64,000 nucleotides of DNA from LMUY01 sp965199555 (lineage in GTDB: Bacteria; Pseudomonadota; Alphaproteobacteria; Acetobacterales; Acetobacteraceae): positions 124,001 through 188,000 of the forward strand of contig CBDASJ010000017.1 in assembly GCA_965199555.1 (NCBI GenBank), in the 5' to 3' direction. The notes beneath the pieces were generated by a model. The model saw nothing but the letters and a program-made list of their open reading frames with translations. It did not search any database and was not told the origin of the DNA. This document shows, piece after piece, positions 44,522-53,381 of the stretch. The first letter of the stretch is position 1, and every line of letters begins with the position of its first letter. The position numbers and the translations under genes are program-made.

Positions 44522-45167
44522 CCAGAGCCTCCTGTGAAGTGTTCGTGCCGACATACGGGAATTCTATGTGGATAGCGTCTACCGGTCGGGCAAGGTAGAG
44601 GCGCGGAGTCCTATAGAGTTCTTCGCCGTCGAAGTTCGAGACAACAACATCCAATAACACGAGTTCACGCAACCGATCCGTTTCGGAAAATGTGTTGACC
44701 CAACCCGCATATACGCACTGGTTTGCAAAGTCGCGGAAGTGAACGTACTCGACCGCAGCGTCTTTGGAATTGAACGTGTAATCCCACACGTCTTCGTCGC
44801 CATATTTCTTGGTGGCGCCGATGCGCTGTAGCACTCGGGTGAGCAGCTTATATCGGGCGGCGTAGAGCCACGCGATCGACAACACCAGGCCGATTACCAG
44901 CGCCCAGAGCACTTCAAACAAGACGTCGAGGCTAACAACTTCATGCGTCGTGGCATCGGCGAGGTCGGCCATCTGGAAGCGCCGCCCAGTTGCCGTAAAG
45001 ATGACGAACTCGACCGCGTAGGTCGTGATACCGAACAGAAACGTCTTGAGGAGGAACTGCCCTTCCGACGGCTTGACCTTGGCCGCGTAGCTTGCGTCGA
45101 AGCGAGCCCAGATGATGCCCGGCAGGAAGATGATGGCGAGTTGCAGGATGAGGAGGTCGACCTTCAC
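44472..45167 (-). CDS. DUF6338-like membrane protein
   Basis: A 231-residue protein with three N-terminal hydrophobic segments (LLILQLAIIFLPGIIWARF, FLFGITTYAVEFVIF, VLFEVLWALVIGLVLSIAW) followed by a cytoplasmic domain with YGDEDVWDYTFNS and CVYAGWVNTFSETDRLREL. This layout fits the DUF6338 family, of unknown function. Codon use is clearly lower in GC than both sides, which suggests acquisition. GTG 45167 overlaps the stop of the DUF2161 gene (GTGA). Confidence 0.7.
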   Translation of the reverse strand: MKVDLLILQLAIIFLPGIIWARFDASYAAKVKPSEGQFLLKTFLFGITTYAVEFVIFTATGRRFQMADLADATTHEVVSLDVLFEVLWALVIGLVLSIAWLYAARYKLLTRVLQRIGATKKYGDEDVWDYTFNSKDAAVEYVHFRDFANQCVYAGWVNTFSETDRLRELVLLDVVVSNFDGEELYRTPRLYLARPVDAIHIEFPYVGTNTSQEALDDEPHEADGDGRLQQG

Positions 45168-45841
45168 GGAGGTGCCTTGAGTGCTGCCGCGGTCGGTTGT
45201 GTGGCAGCGCTTTCGGCGACTGCCAAGCCTGACGGGGAGAGCCGGTAGGTCCCCCGGCTCACACGCTCGAACCAGCCATACACATTGCGTAGCAGGATGG
45301 CGGGCGCCTCTGGGGTCAGCGTCGCCAGCGTCCGGGTGCTTGCCGCGCCGGTGCGCAGCGCTTCGGCGCAGATCATCGCGTGCTGGCGGTAGGCGGTCAT
45401 GATCTCCCGCCGCACGGAACCGCCCGGCGTGGGGTCGCCGCGGCGACGTCCGTGCTCGCGCAGCAGGCGGGCGCGGCGCTTCGGGTTGGCGCGCGGGCGG
45501 TAGGGACTTGGCTCGGCCAGCACCTCCACCACGCCGTCGGTGCCGACGGTGAGCAGGCCCAGCCCCACCAGGCGGCACAGCTTCACCGCCCGCCGGTCGC
45601 GGTCCCGGCCGCGCCGGGTGCGGGGCACCGCCAGCCACACGGCGTCCGCCGCCGCCATGCGGTCGACCGCCTGCAACACCAGCTCCAGGTTGAGGCCGAG
45701 CTTCATTTCGCAGATCACCAGCAGCGGCGGCTCCCCCGCCCGCACCGCCACCACGTCGCAGCCGCCCACCTCGCCCTTGGCGCTGAACCCCTGTGCCTCC
45801 AGGAACGCCTTCACGGCGGCGTAAAGGCGGGTTTCGCTCAC
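45164..45841 (-). CDS. DUF2161-family protein, PD-(D/E)XK nuclease-like
   Basis: A 225-residue protein. The N-terminal half has the pattern ETRLYAAVKAFLEAQGFSAKGEVGGCDVV and LVICEMKLGLNLELVLQAVDR (each shown in part), a nuclease-type core with the E-x-K motif (CEMK). The C-terminal half resembles a winged helix (ILLRNVYGWFERVSRGTYRL). DUF2161 proteins are widespread in alphaproteobacteria and of unproven function. The GTG start overlaps the lrgB stop; the DUF6338 gene overlaps its 3' end. Confidence 0.8.
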   Translation of the reverse strand: MSETRLYAAVKAFLEAQGFSAKGEVGGCDVVAVRAGEPPLLVICEMKLGLNLELVLQAVDRMAAADAVWLAVPRTRRGRDRDRRAVKLCRLVGLGLLTVGTDGVVEVLAEPSPYRPRANPKRRARLLREHGRRRGDPTPGGSVRREIMTAYRQHAMICAEALRTGAASTRTLATLTPEAPAILLRNVYGWFERVSRGTYRLSPSGLAVAESAATQPTAAALKAPP

Positions 45842-46542
45842 AGCAGGGTGGCGAGGAACGGGACCAGGATCGCGGTGAGGATGCCGTTCAGCCCGATCGC
45901 CAGCCCGCCGAACGCGCCGGCCGTCTCGTCCAGCAGCAGCATGCGCGCGGTGGCCAGCCCGTGCCCCGCCGTCCCCGCCGCCAGGCCCCGGGCGCGCCAA
46001 TCCACCACAAGCAGGATGCGCAGGACCGCCGGGCCCAGGATCACCGCCGTCAGCCCGGTCAGCAGCACGAACACCGCGGCCAGCGAGGGCGAGCCGCCGA
46101 TCTGCTCCGCCACGCCCATGGCGATCGGCGTCGTCACCGATTTCGGCGCCAGCGACAGCACCACGGTGCGTGACGCACCGAGCCACCGCGCGATCAGCAT
46201 GGCGCCGGCCGAGGCGACCAGCGAGCCCGCCAGGATCGCCGGCAGGATGGCGGGCGCGGCGCGGCGGATGCGGGCGATGTTGGCGTGCATCGGTATCGCC
46301 AGCCCGACGGTGGCCGGGCCGAGCAGGAACTGGACGTACTGCCCGCCCTCGAAATAGGCGCGGTATGGCGTGTGGGTGGCCAGCAGCAGGCTGGCGAGCA
46401 GCACGATGCTGACCAGCATCGGGTTGGCCAGCACGTGCCCACGTGCGGTGCGGCTGACGAACACGCCGATCTGCCACGCCAGCAGGGTCGCCACCAGGCC
46501 CAGCAAAGGCGTGGTTTGCAGATACACCCAAAGCTGCGCCAC
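45838..46542 (-). CDS. lrgB: LrgB-family membrane protein
   Basis: A 234-residue membrane protein with about six to seven hydrophobic segments and the LrgB motifs LGPATVGLAIPMHAN, LAPKSVTTPIAM and AGTAGHGLATAR. With LrgA it forms a holin/antiholin-like pair, now linked to export of pyruvate or related metabolites. The GTG start lies 5 bp after the lrgA stop. Confidence 0.9.
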   Translation of the reverse strand: MAQLWVYLQTTPLLGLVATLLAWQIGVFVSRTARGHVLANPMLVSIVLLASLLLATHTPYRAYFEGGQYVQFLLGPATVGLAIPMHANIARIRRAAPAILPAILAGSLVASAGAMLIARWLGASRTVVLSLAPKSVTTPIAMGVAEQIGGSPSLAAVFVLLTGLTAVILGPAVLRILLVVDWRARGLAAGTAGHGLATARMLLLDETAGAFGGLAIGLNGILTAILVPFLATLL

Positions 46543-46547
46543 GCCGG

Positions 46548-46886
46548 TCAGCCGCGTCGGCCCAGCCGCTGCATCAGCCAGCCGGTGACCCCCAGGCCCA
46601 GCGCGGTGGACACCACGATCGCCACCAGGATGGGCAGCCAATCCCGCTCCAGCGCGTCCAACTGGGTGACGATGCCGACCCCGGCCGGCACGAACAACAG
46701 CGACAGGTGGCGCAACAGCCCGTTGGACGTGTCGCGCAACGCGTCATCCGGCCCGCCGCGAAGCAGCAGGATGGCCAGCAACAGGACCAGCCCGACCACC
46801 GGCCCCGGCAGCGGCAAGCCGGCGGCGCGCGCGATCACCTCGCCGGCGAACTGGCACACCACCAAAACCGTCAGCGCGCGCAGCAC
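46548..46886 (-). CDS. lrgA: LrgA/CidA-family protein
   Basis: A 112-residue protein with four hydrophobic segments and the LPLPGPVVGLVLLL and LLFVPAGVGIV motifs of the LrgA/CidA holin-like family. It immediately precedes lrgB, the standard pair. Confidence 0.88.
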   Translation of the reverse strand: MLRALTVLVVCQFAGEVIARAAGLPLPGPVVGLVLLLAILLLRGGPDDALRDTSNGLLRHLSLLFVPAGVGIVTQLDALERDWLPILVAIVVSTALGLGVTGWLMQRLGRRG

Positions 46887-46889
46887 GCG

Positions 46890-47234
46890 CTATTGCAGCG
46901 GCATGCTGAGGTTGATGCCCGCCCCCGGCTTGACCCGGCGGTCTTGCTCCGTTTGCGCCGACGAGCCGCGCGACAACCCTTCGCCGCGATACTGGTCCCG
47001 CCGGGTGAAGAAGCCTGGCGACACCGACGCGTCCTTGGACGCGCGCGTCACCGGGGCATAGATGTCGTCGTTCGGCGTCGGGGCGGCGGTATAGCCCGGC
47101 GGTGCCGAGGCGGGCGCCGGGGCAGGGGCTCGCGTGGTCAGCGACGGCATCGGTACGACCGGCGAAAGGTTCGGCGGCGGCGAGGCCGCGGCCGCCAGCA
47201 GCCCTGCCAGCGGCAGCCAAGTGGCCGGCTTCAT
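46890..47234 (-). CDS. exported hypothetical protein
   Basis: A 114-residue protein with an N-terminal hydrophobic segment (MKPATWLPLAGLLAAAASPPP) followed by a Pro/Ala-rich, polar region (DDIYAPVTRASKDASVSPGFF ... GAGINLSMPLQ). No lipobox Cys is visible. The ATG overlaps the nudix gene stop (ATGA). Family unknown. Confidence 0.6.
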   Translation of the reverse strand: MKPATWLPLAGLLAAAASPPPNLSPVVPMPSLTTRAPAPAPASAPPGYTAAPTPNDDIYAPVTRASKDASVSPGFFTRRDQYRGEGLSRGSSAQTEQDRRVKPGAGINLSMPLQ

Positions 47235-47779
47235 AGCGCGGCCACCGCATCGATCCGCTTGGTGCCGCGCCGGTCCTCCGTCGGGTTGCCGGCCGGCGCG
47301 CCCAGCGGGGCCGACCCCAGCTCCCGCCAGGCATGCAGCGCCCAGCGAACGGTGGGAAACGCGATCAGGTCCCAGGGGATGTCGTCCCACGCGAACATGC
47401 CCACTTCCAGGCTTTCCTCGCCGGCCTGGATGCCCGGCGTGGCGAAGCGGGCGCGATACATCACCTGCACCTGGCCGATGCGGCTGACATCATACAGCGC
47501 GAGCACGCCGTCCAGGGCGATGTCCGCCCCGGCCTCCTCCATCGCTTCGCGCCGGGCGCCTTCCGCCGTGGTCTCGTTCAGTTCCAAATAGCCGGCGGGG
47601 AGGGTCCAAAAGCCCATGCGCGGTTCGATGGCGCGGCGGCACAGCAACACGCGCCCGTCCTCCGCCACCACGGAGCCGACGACGATCTTCGGGTTCTGAT
47701 ACGCCACATGGCCGCATGTGGCGCAGACATCCCGCTCCACCGTGTCGCCGGCCGGTATCCTGCGAACGAAGTCAGCCAT
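47231..47779 (-). CDS. NUDIX hydrolase
   Basis: A 182-residue Nudix protein with the signature G-x5-E-x7-REUXEEXGU as GYLELNETTAEGARREAMEE (about residues 63-83). A short CATCGH motif before it recalls the zinc ribbon of NudC/NUDT-like members, but only one Cys pair is seen. It hydrolyses a nucleoside diphosphate derivative, substrate unknown. It is coupled to the exported hypothetical downstream. Confidence 0.9.
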   Translation of the reverse strand: MADFVRRIPAGDTVERDVCATCGHVAYQNPKIVVGSVVAEDGRVLLCRRAIEPRMGFWTLPAGYLELNETTAEGARREAMEEAGADIALDGVLALYDVSRIGQVQVMYRARFATPGIQAGEESLEVGMFAWDDIPWDLIAFPTVRWALHAWRELGSAPLGAPAGNPTEDRRGTKRIDAVAAL

Positions 47780-47851
47780 GCCGCAACCGTGGCGGCACCA
47801 CTCCGCGGGATCAAGCCCCCCGCGGCGAAATCTCCGGGTGATGCAGCCCGG

Positions 47852-48055
47852 CTACACCGAGAGGTCGAGCAACGAGCCGCGCGGCGTGGCACGCGACGGG
47901 GTTTGGCCGGAGGGCAGGGCCTGCAGCGGCTTCTGCACCGAGCCGGCGGTGTCTGCCCGCGCCGCGGTCGTCGCGGCGACCCGGGTGGCTGGACTTTGGG
48001 GCTGGATGGCCGGCGTGAAGGCGGCGAGGCTGCTGGGCGAGATCATGCGGCGCAC
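47852..48055 (-). CDS. small hypothetical protein
   Basis: A 67-residue Ala/Ser/Pro-rich protein (MRRMISPSSLAAFTPAIQP ... TPRGSLLDLSV). The C-terminal RGSLLDLSV recurs in my memory of small alphaproteobacterial proteins, but I cannot assign a function. No signal peptide or hydrophobic stretch is seen. Confidence 0.45.
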   Translation of the reverse strand: MRRMISPSSLAAFTPAIQPQSPATRVAATTAARADTAGSVQKPLQALPSGQTPSRATPRGSLLDLSV

Positions 48056-48163
48056 GCTAGCCGCACTTGATTAATCGCGCGTGAACGGCCGGCTGGCGTC
48101 CCGCACGGCTTCGTGATTGTCTTCCGCCGCGCCAAAGCCGCCGAGTGCCAAAGGGGATCTGCC

Positions 48164-49753
48164 ATGAAACGCCGCACGCTGCTCACCACCGCAGCCGCCA
48201 GCCTTGCCATGCCCGCCTTGGTGCGGGCGCAGGGCACGCCGGGCGCCACGCAGTTGCTGAAGTTCATCCCGCAATCCGACCTGACGGTGCTGGACCCGCA
48301 CTGGACCACCGCCTACGTCACCCGCAACCACGCCTTCATGGTGTTCGACACGCTGTACGGCACGGATGGCCAGTACCGGGCCAGCCCGCAAATGGTCGCC
48401 GGGCACACCACGGACAATGACGGCAAGCTGTGGCGGCTGACCCTGCGCGACGGGCTGATGTTCCACGACGGCACGCCCGTGCTGGCCAAGGATTGCGTGG
48501 CCAGCATCAAGCGCTGGGGCAAGCGGGATGCGTTCGGCCAGGCGCTGCTGGCCGCGACGGCCGAGCTGTCGGCGGACGGCGACAAGGTCATCGTGTTCCG
48601 GCTGAACCACCCCTTTCCCCTGCTGCCGGACGCGCTGGGCAAGAACACCACCTACATGCCCGCCATGATGCCGGAGCGGCTGGCGCAAACCGACGCCATG
48701 ACCCAGGTGCAGGAGATGGTGGGCAGCGGCCCGTTCCGCTTCGTGGCGGCGGAGCGGGTGCCCGGTGCGCTGGCGGTGTACCAAAAATTCGACGGCTATA
48801 AGCCGCTGCCCAGCGGCACGCCGGATTGGACCGCCGGGCCGAAGGTGGTGCATGTCGACCGGGTGGAATGGCGCACCACGCCGGACCCGGCAACCGCCGC
48901 GGCAGCGCTGCAAAGCGGCGAAGCAGATTGGTGGGACTACGCCACGGCGGATTTGCTGCCGCTGCTGCGCCGCGCCCGCGGGCTGAAGGTGCCGGTGCAG
49001 GACCCGACCGGGCAGATCGCCATCATGCGGATGAACCAGTTGCAGCCGCCGTTCAACAACCCGGCGATCCGCCGTGCGCTGCTGGGCGCGGTGGACCAGG
49101 CCGACTTCATGCAGGCGGTAGTCGGCACGGACAAGTCGCTGTGGCACGACGACGTGGGCGTGTTCTGCCCCGGCACCCCGCTGGCCAACAACGCCGGGAT
49201 GGGCGTGCTGACGGGCAAGCGTGACATGGGCCGTGTCAAGGCCGACCTCGCCGCCGCTGGCTACAAGGGCGAAAAGGTGGTGCTGCTGGTCGCCAGCGAT
49301 TTCCCCGTGCTGAAGGCGATGGCCGACGTGGGCGCGGACATGATGACCAAGGCCGGGATGAACGTGGACTACCAGGCGCTGGACTGGGGCACGGTGCTGA
49401 CGCGGCGCACCAGCAAGGAGCCGGTGGAGAAGGGTGGTTGGAGCGTGTTCTTCACCGCCTGGGCCGGCACCGACATGCTGACGCCGGCCGGCCACATCTC
49501 CCTGCGCGGCAACGGCCAGGACGGCTGGTTCGGCTGGCCCACCGCCCCCAAGATCGAGGCGCTGCGCACGCAATGGTTCAACGACCCCGACGCGGCCTCG
49601 CAGAAGGCGACGGCGGAGGCGTTGCAGAAGCAGGTGCTGGAGGACGTGCCGTATGTGCCGCTGGGGCAGTACCTGCAGGCGACGGCCTATCGCGACTCGT
49701 TGTCGGGCGTGTTGAACGGCTTCGCGATCTTCTGGAACGTGGAGAAACGCTGA
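48164..49753 (+). CDS. ABC transporter substrate-binding protein (peptide/nickel family 5)
   Basis: A 529-residue periplasmic binding protein. The signal peptide MKRRTLLTTAAASLAMPALVRAQ has a twin Arg and may be Tat-dependent. Family 5 features are TVLDPHWTTAYVTRNHAFMVFDTL, WRLTLRDGLMFHDGTPV (shown in part) and VGSGPFRF. The ligand is probably a peptide or similar. No permease or ATPase genes are adjacent, so it is an orphan binding protein; it must share a transporter encoded elsewhere. Confidence 0.9.
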   Translation: MKRRTLLTTAAASLAMPALVRAQGTPGATQLLKFIPQSDLTVLDPHWTTAYVTRNHAFMVFDTLYGTDGQYRASPQMVAGHTTDNDGKLWRLTLRDGLMFHDGTPVLAKDCVASIKRWGKRDAFGQALLAATAELSADGDKVIVFRLNHPFPLLPDALGKNTTYMPAMMPERLAQTDAMTQVQEMVGSGPFRFVAAERVPGALAVYQKFDGYKPLPSGTPDWTAGPKVVHVDRVEWRTTPDPATAAAALQSGEADWWDYATADLLPLLRRARGLKVPVQDPTGQIAIMRMNQLQPPFNNPAIRRALLGAVDQADFMQAVVGTDKSLWHDDVGVFCPGTPLANNAGMGVLTGKRDMGRVKADLAAAGYKGEKVVLLVASDFPVLKAMADVGADMMTKAGMNVDYQALDWGTVLTRRTSKEPVEKGGWSVFFTAWAGTDMLTPAGHISLRGNGQDGWFGWPTAPKIEALRTQWFNDPDAASQKATAEALQKQVLEDVPYVPLGQYLQATAYRDSLSGVLNGFAIFWNVEKR

Positions 49754-49860
49754 AGGCCGCGGCACCTCCTTGCCCCGAGGGTAAGCCGTCGCGCGTCCGC
49801 CTGGCCGGCCGCACCCAGGCTTGCGCTCCGGGAAGCGAAACACTACGACAGCCGCGATGT

Positions 49861-49935
49861 GGGCGCGTAGCTCAGCGGTAGAGCACTGCCTTGACATGGC
49901 AGGGGTCACAGGTTCAATCCCTGTCGCGCCCACCA
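49861..49935 (+). tRNA. tRNA-Val (anticodon GAC)
   Basis: A cloverleaf folds cleanly: acceptor GGGCGCG with CGCGCCC, D-arm AGCTCAGCGGTAGAGC, anticodon stem CTGCC and GGCAG around loop TTGACAT (anticodon GAC), and T-arm with GGTTCAATCC. The discriminator A and the encoded CCA (49933-49935) follow. No integrase or att-like repeat is seen at its 3' end. Confidence 0.95.
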
Positions 49936-49957
49936 CACCAGCCAGCCGGCCTTGCCG

Positions 49958-50818
49958 ATGAGGCTGCGTCGCTGGTTCGGCCGCACGGCGGCATCCCAAC
50001 CGACCCTGCCCAGCCAACGATTTGCCGTGGATCGGCTGCGTCTGTTCGACATGGAGAAGACGCACGCGTTGACGGCCTTGTTGGCGGTGCCGCGCGGGCG
50101 GCGAGACGCGGCGTGGACCGAGCGCTTCTTCGATGCCGTGTGGAACGCCTGCCTGGTGGTGGCGGACCCGGCGGTCGTCACCGGGCGGGACGGGTTCCCC
50201 TACCTCCGGCTCAACCTGCCGCCCGCTGGCCGGTTCAAGCCGGCGGCGGTCGCCAACCTCGCCGGCCTTTGCTTGGAACGGGCAACCGGCATCCTCCTGT
50301 TCAGCGACCCGAACGACCCGCCGGACGCCGCCCAGTTCACCTTTCCCGTCGGCATGCTCGACAGCCTGATGCGGTTCGACACCTGGCTGGGCGACCCGCT
50401 GGACCACCAAGACAAGGCGGACGGCGCGGATGCCGGCGCGCTGGAGCAGGGATGGGGCCGGGTCGAGAGCCTGCGGGACACGCGCCGGGTCATGCTGGGC
50501 TCGCCCTCCGTGCAGTACCTGCCGACCTACAGCGCCCGCGCCCTGCTCAACCACATGCGGCTTGCGTGGCAGCTCGCCGACCCGCGCGTCCGCCTGCTGG
50601 TCGACCCGGCGCTGCGGCCGGCGCGCAACCTGGTGGTCGGTTGCAAGCGGGCGGAGTTGCCTGGCGACGCAGACTGGGACGCGCAGTGCCGCCGCCTGCT
50701 GTGGTTCCTGCCGCCAGGCCGGTCCGTCCTGCCCATGCCGGATGACTGGCGCCTGGCGGACATGACGCCGCTGGAGCAGCTCGCCGGCCAGGCGCCCGCG
50801 CCGCGCGGGGTCGGCTAG
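49958..50818 (+). CDS. hypothetical protein downstream of tRNA-Val
   Basis: A 286-residue soluble protein I do not recognise. Features are an N-terminal basic segment (MRLRRWFGRTAAS), RLRLFDMEKTHALTALLAVPRG and LLWFLPPGRSVLPMP (each in part). No membrane segment or known motif is visible. A TTG two codons earlier is also possible. Codon use is like the neighbours. It precedes aspS on the same strand by 59 bp. Confidence 0.7.
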   Translation: MRLRRWFGRTAASQPTLPSQRFAVDRLRLFDMEKTHALTALLAVPRGRRDAAWTERFFDAVWNACLVVADPAVVTGRDGFPYLRLNLPPAGRFKPAAVANLAGLCLERATGILLFSDPNDPPDAAQFTFPVGMLDSLMRFDTWLGDPLDHQDKADGADAGALEQGWGRVESLRDTRRVMLGSPSVQYLPTYSARALLNHMRLAWQLADPRVRLLVDPALRPARNLVVGCKRAELPGDADWDAQCRRLLWFLPPGRSVLPMPDDWRLADMTPLEQLAGQAPAPRGVG

Positions 50819-50877
50819 CAAACCCGGCGTCGCGGCGCTAACACACCCCGCCTGCACCCCTATCGTTGGACGCCGCC

Positions 50878-52737
50878 ATGCACGCCTATCGTACCCATAC
50901 CTGCGACCAGCTTCGCGCCAGCGACGCCGGCGCCGCCGCGCGGATTTCCGGCTGGGTGCACAGCAAGCGGGACCATGGCGGTCTGCTGTTCATCGACCTG
51001 CGGGACCATCACGGGCTGACGCAGGTGGTGTTCCCCAACGGCAGCCCGGCCTTTGCCGAGGCGGACGCGCTGCGGGTGGAAAGCGTGGTCACCGTCACCG
51101 GCACGGTGGTGCTGCGCGAAGGCGGCACGGTGAACCCGAAGCTGCCCACCGGCGAGGTGGAGCTGCGGGCCGAAACGCTGGTTGTGCAGTCCGCCGCCGC
51201 CGTACTGCCCTTCCCGGTCGCCGGCGAGGCGGCCACGTCCGAGGAGCTGCGGCTGCGCTACCGCTACCTCGACCTGCGGCGCGACAAGATCCACCGCAAC
51301 ATGATGCTGCGTGCCGGGGTGATCGCCTATCTGCGCCGGCAGATGATCGCCGCCGGGTTCACCGAGTTCCAAACGCCGATCCTCACCGCCTCCTCACCGG
51401 AAGGGGCGCGGGACTTCCTGGTGCCGTCGCGCATGCATCCCGGCACATTCTACGCCCTGCCGCAGGCACCGCAGCAGTTCAAGCAGCTCGCCATGGTCGC
51501 CGGCTTCGACCGGTATTTCCAGATCGCCCCATGCTTCCGCGACGAGGCCGGCCGGGCGGACCGTTCCCCCGGCGAGTTCTACCAGCTCGATTTCGAGATG
51601 AGCTTCGTCACGCAGGAAGACGTGTTCACCACGCTGGAGCCGATCATCGCCGGAGTGTTCCGCGAGTTCGGCCAGGGGCGCGTCGTGACGGAGGGTGCGT
51701 TCCCCCGCATTCCCTACGACACGGCGCTGCTCGAATACGGCTCCGACAAGCCGGATTTGCGCAACCCGCTGCGCATCACCGACGTGACGGAGCATTTCGC
51801 CGGCTCCGGCTTCGGCCTGTTCGCCAAGATCGCCGCCGCGGGCGGGGTGGTGCGCGCCATCCCCGCGCCCGGCGCCGGCCCGAAGCCGCGCGGCTTCTTC
51901 GACAAGCTGAACGAATGGGCGCGCGAGCAAGGCGCCGGCGGCCTCGGCTACATCCAGTTCGAGGCGGAGGGCGGCCGCGGCCCGATCGCCAAGAATTTGG
52001 AGCCGGCGCGCGTGGCGGCGATCCGCGCCGCCTGCGGCCTGGACGCGGGCGACGCCGTGTTCTTCGCCGCCGGGCCGCGGGACGAGGCGGCCAAGTTCAG
52101 CGGCGCCGTGCGCAACCGCATCGGCGCGGAGCTGGACCTGTATGAGAAGGACGCGTTCCGCCTGTGCTGGATCACCGACTTCCCGATGTTTGAGCGGGTG
52201 GAGGAGACCGGGCTGATCGATTTCAGCCACAACCCGTTCTCCATGCCGCAGGGCGGGCTGGAAGCGCTGAACAGCCAGGATCCGCTCACCATCAAGGCCT
52301 TCCAATATGACATCGTGTGCAACGGGGTGGAGCTGTCGTCCGGCGCGATCCGCAACCATCGGCCCGACATAATGATCCGGGCGTTCGAGATCGCCGGCTA
52401 TGACGAGGCGGAGGTGGAAGCGCGGTTCGGCGGCATGCTGTCCGCCTTCCGCTACGGCGCCCCGCCGCATGGCGGCTCGGCCCCGGGGATCGACCGCATC
52501 GTCATGCTGCTGGCCGACGAGCCGAACATCCGCGAGGTGATCCTGTTCCCGTTGAACCAGCAGGGCCAGGATTTGATGATGGGCGCGCCCTCCGCCACCA
52601 CGCCGGCGCGGTTGAAGGAGCTGTCGTTGAAGCTGGATTTGCCGCCCGCCAAGAAAAGGCTGAGGCGCGCTACGCCAGGGCGGACAGCGCGGCGCATTCG
52701 CCGAGCTGCTCCGCCGCGCCCAGCACGTCTCCGGTGA
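50878..52737 (+). CDS. aspS: aspartyl-tRNA synthetase with run-on C-terminus
   Basis: A 619-residue class IIb synthetase (Asp, possibly also Asn, tRNA). The OB-fold anticodon domain is at residues 1-110 (ARISGWVHSKRDHGGLLFID, in part); motif 1 lies around FTEFQTPILT, motif 2 in FRDEAGRADRSPGEFYQLD and motif 3 in GGSAPGIDRIVMLL. The normal end is near LKLDLPPAKK. After it about 27 basic residues overlap the cobS gene. Removing one A from the AAAA at 52654-52657 would give AAG AAA GGC TGA, ending at 52663, 6 bp before the cobS stop. Confidence 0.95.
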   Translation: MHAYRTHTCDQLRASDAGAAARISGWVHSKRDHGGLLFIDLRDHHGLTQVVFPNGSPAFAEADALRVESVVTVTGTVVLREGGTVNPKLPTGEVELRAETLVVQSAAAVLPFPVAGEAATSEELRLRYRYLDLRRDKIHRNMMLRAGVIAYLRRQMIAAGFTEFQTPILTASSPEGARDFLVPSRMHPGTFYALPQAPQQFKQLAMVAGFDRYFQIAPCFRDEAGRADRSPGEFYQLDFEMSFVTQEDVFTTLEPIIAGVFREFGQGRVVTEGAFPRIPYDTALLEYGSDKPDLRNPLRITDVTEHFAGSGFGLFAKIAAAGGVVRAIPAPGAGPKPRGFFDKLNEWAREQGAGGLGYIQFEAEGGRGPIAKNLEPARVAAIRAACGLDAGDAVFFAAGPRDEAAKFSGAVRNRIGAELDLYEKDAFRLCWITDFPMFERVEETGLIDFSHNPFSMPQGGLEALNSQDPLTIKAFQYDIVCNGVELSSGAIRNHRPDIMIRAFEIAGYDEAEVEARFGGMLSAFRYGAPPHGGSAPGIDRIVMLLADEPNIREVILFPLNQQGQDLMMGAPSATTPARLKELSLKLDLPPAKKRLRRATPGRTARRIRRAAPPRPARLR

Positions 52738-53381
52738 AGCCGCCGAGCTGCCGCCGGGCCAACGCTGTCATCGCCACGCCGCCCGACCAGCGCGGCGAGT
52801 CCGGCCGCTGGCGCCAGGATCGCCGCCGCCGCCGCGACCCCGAGCCCGGCCAGGATCGCACCGCTGCCGCCGCCTGTCAGCGTCGCACCCAGCCCGTCCG
52901 GACGCGCCGGCCGCAACACCAGCAGCGGCAGCAGCATGGCGCCGCGACCCAGCACGCCCGCCAAGATCAGCGTCAGCACCGGCCGCGGCGCCAGTGCCAC
53001 TGCCAGCAGCCGCAGTGCCAGGCTGAAGCCGAGCGCCAGCGCGCCGAAGCTGCCGATGCGGCTGTCGCGCATGATCGCGAGCTTGCGGTCCGCCGTGCGT
53101 CCGCCGCCGAAGCCGTCCGCCGTGTCCGCCAACCCGTCCTCGTGCAACCCCCCGGTCACCAGCACGGTCGCCGCCACTGCCCACAGCGCTGCGACCGGCC
53201 GCGGCAGCCCCAGGTGCAGGCCGACCAGCAGCACGGCTGCGCCCAGCGCACCGACCAGGCCGCCCACGACCGGATACGCCCAGACGCAGCGGCCTTGCGG
53301 CGGGTGCGTCGCCGTCCACCCGCCTACCGGCAAGCGCGTCAACAGCGTCGCGGCGGCCACCAGTTCCGCCCAGCGGTTCAC
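52670..53381 (-). pseudogene. cobS: adenosylcobinamide-GDP ribazoletransferase (cobalamin synthase), frameshifted
   Basis: The frame from GTG 53381 reads a normal CobS N-terminus (TLLTRLPVGGWTATHP, YPVVGGLVGALGAAVLL, GGLHEDGLADTADGFGGG, RIGSFGALAL). Homology ends at GLAALVG near 52784 and continues in another frame as GGVAMTALARRQLGGFTGDVLGAAEQ to a stop at 52670. One extra G in GTCGGGCGG explains the shift. The enzyme is a membrane protein that joins cobinamide-GDP and alpha-ribazole. It is coupled to cobT by a GTGA overlap. Inactivation or a sequencing error. Confidence 0.85.

Noticed and set aside
44472..45638. Longer version of the DUF6338 gene starting near 45638
   Set aside because: The upstream part is the shadow of the DUF2161 gene; GTG 45167 with the GTGA overlap gives the family start.
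49861..49960. tRNA-Val as an integration site of a genomic island
   Set aside because: No integrase, no direct repeat of the tRNA 3' end, and ordinary codon use in the genes that follow.
48071..50857. A 928-codon open frame on the minus strand
   Set aside because: It is the antisense of the peptide-binding protein, the tRNA and the following gene; composition is Arg/His/Gln-rich as in shadow frames of GC-rich DNA.
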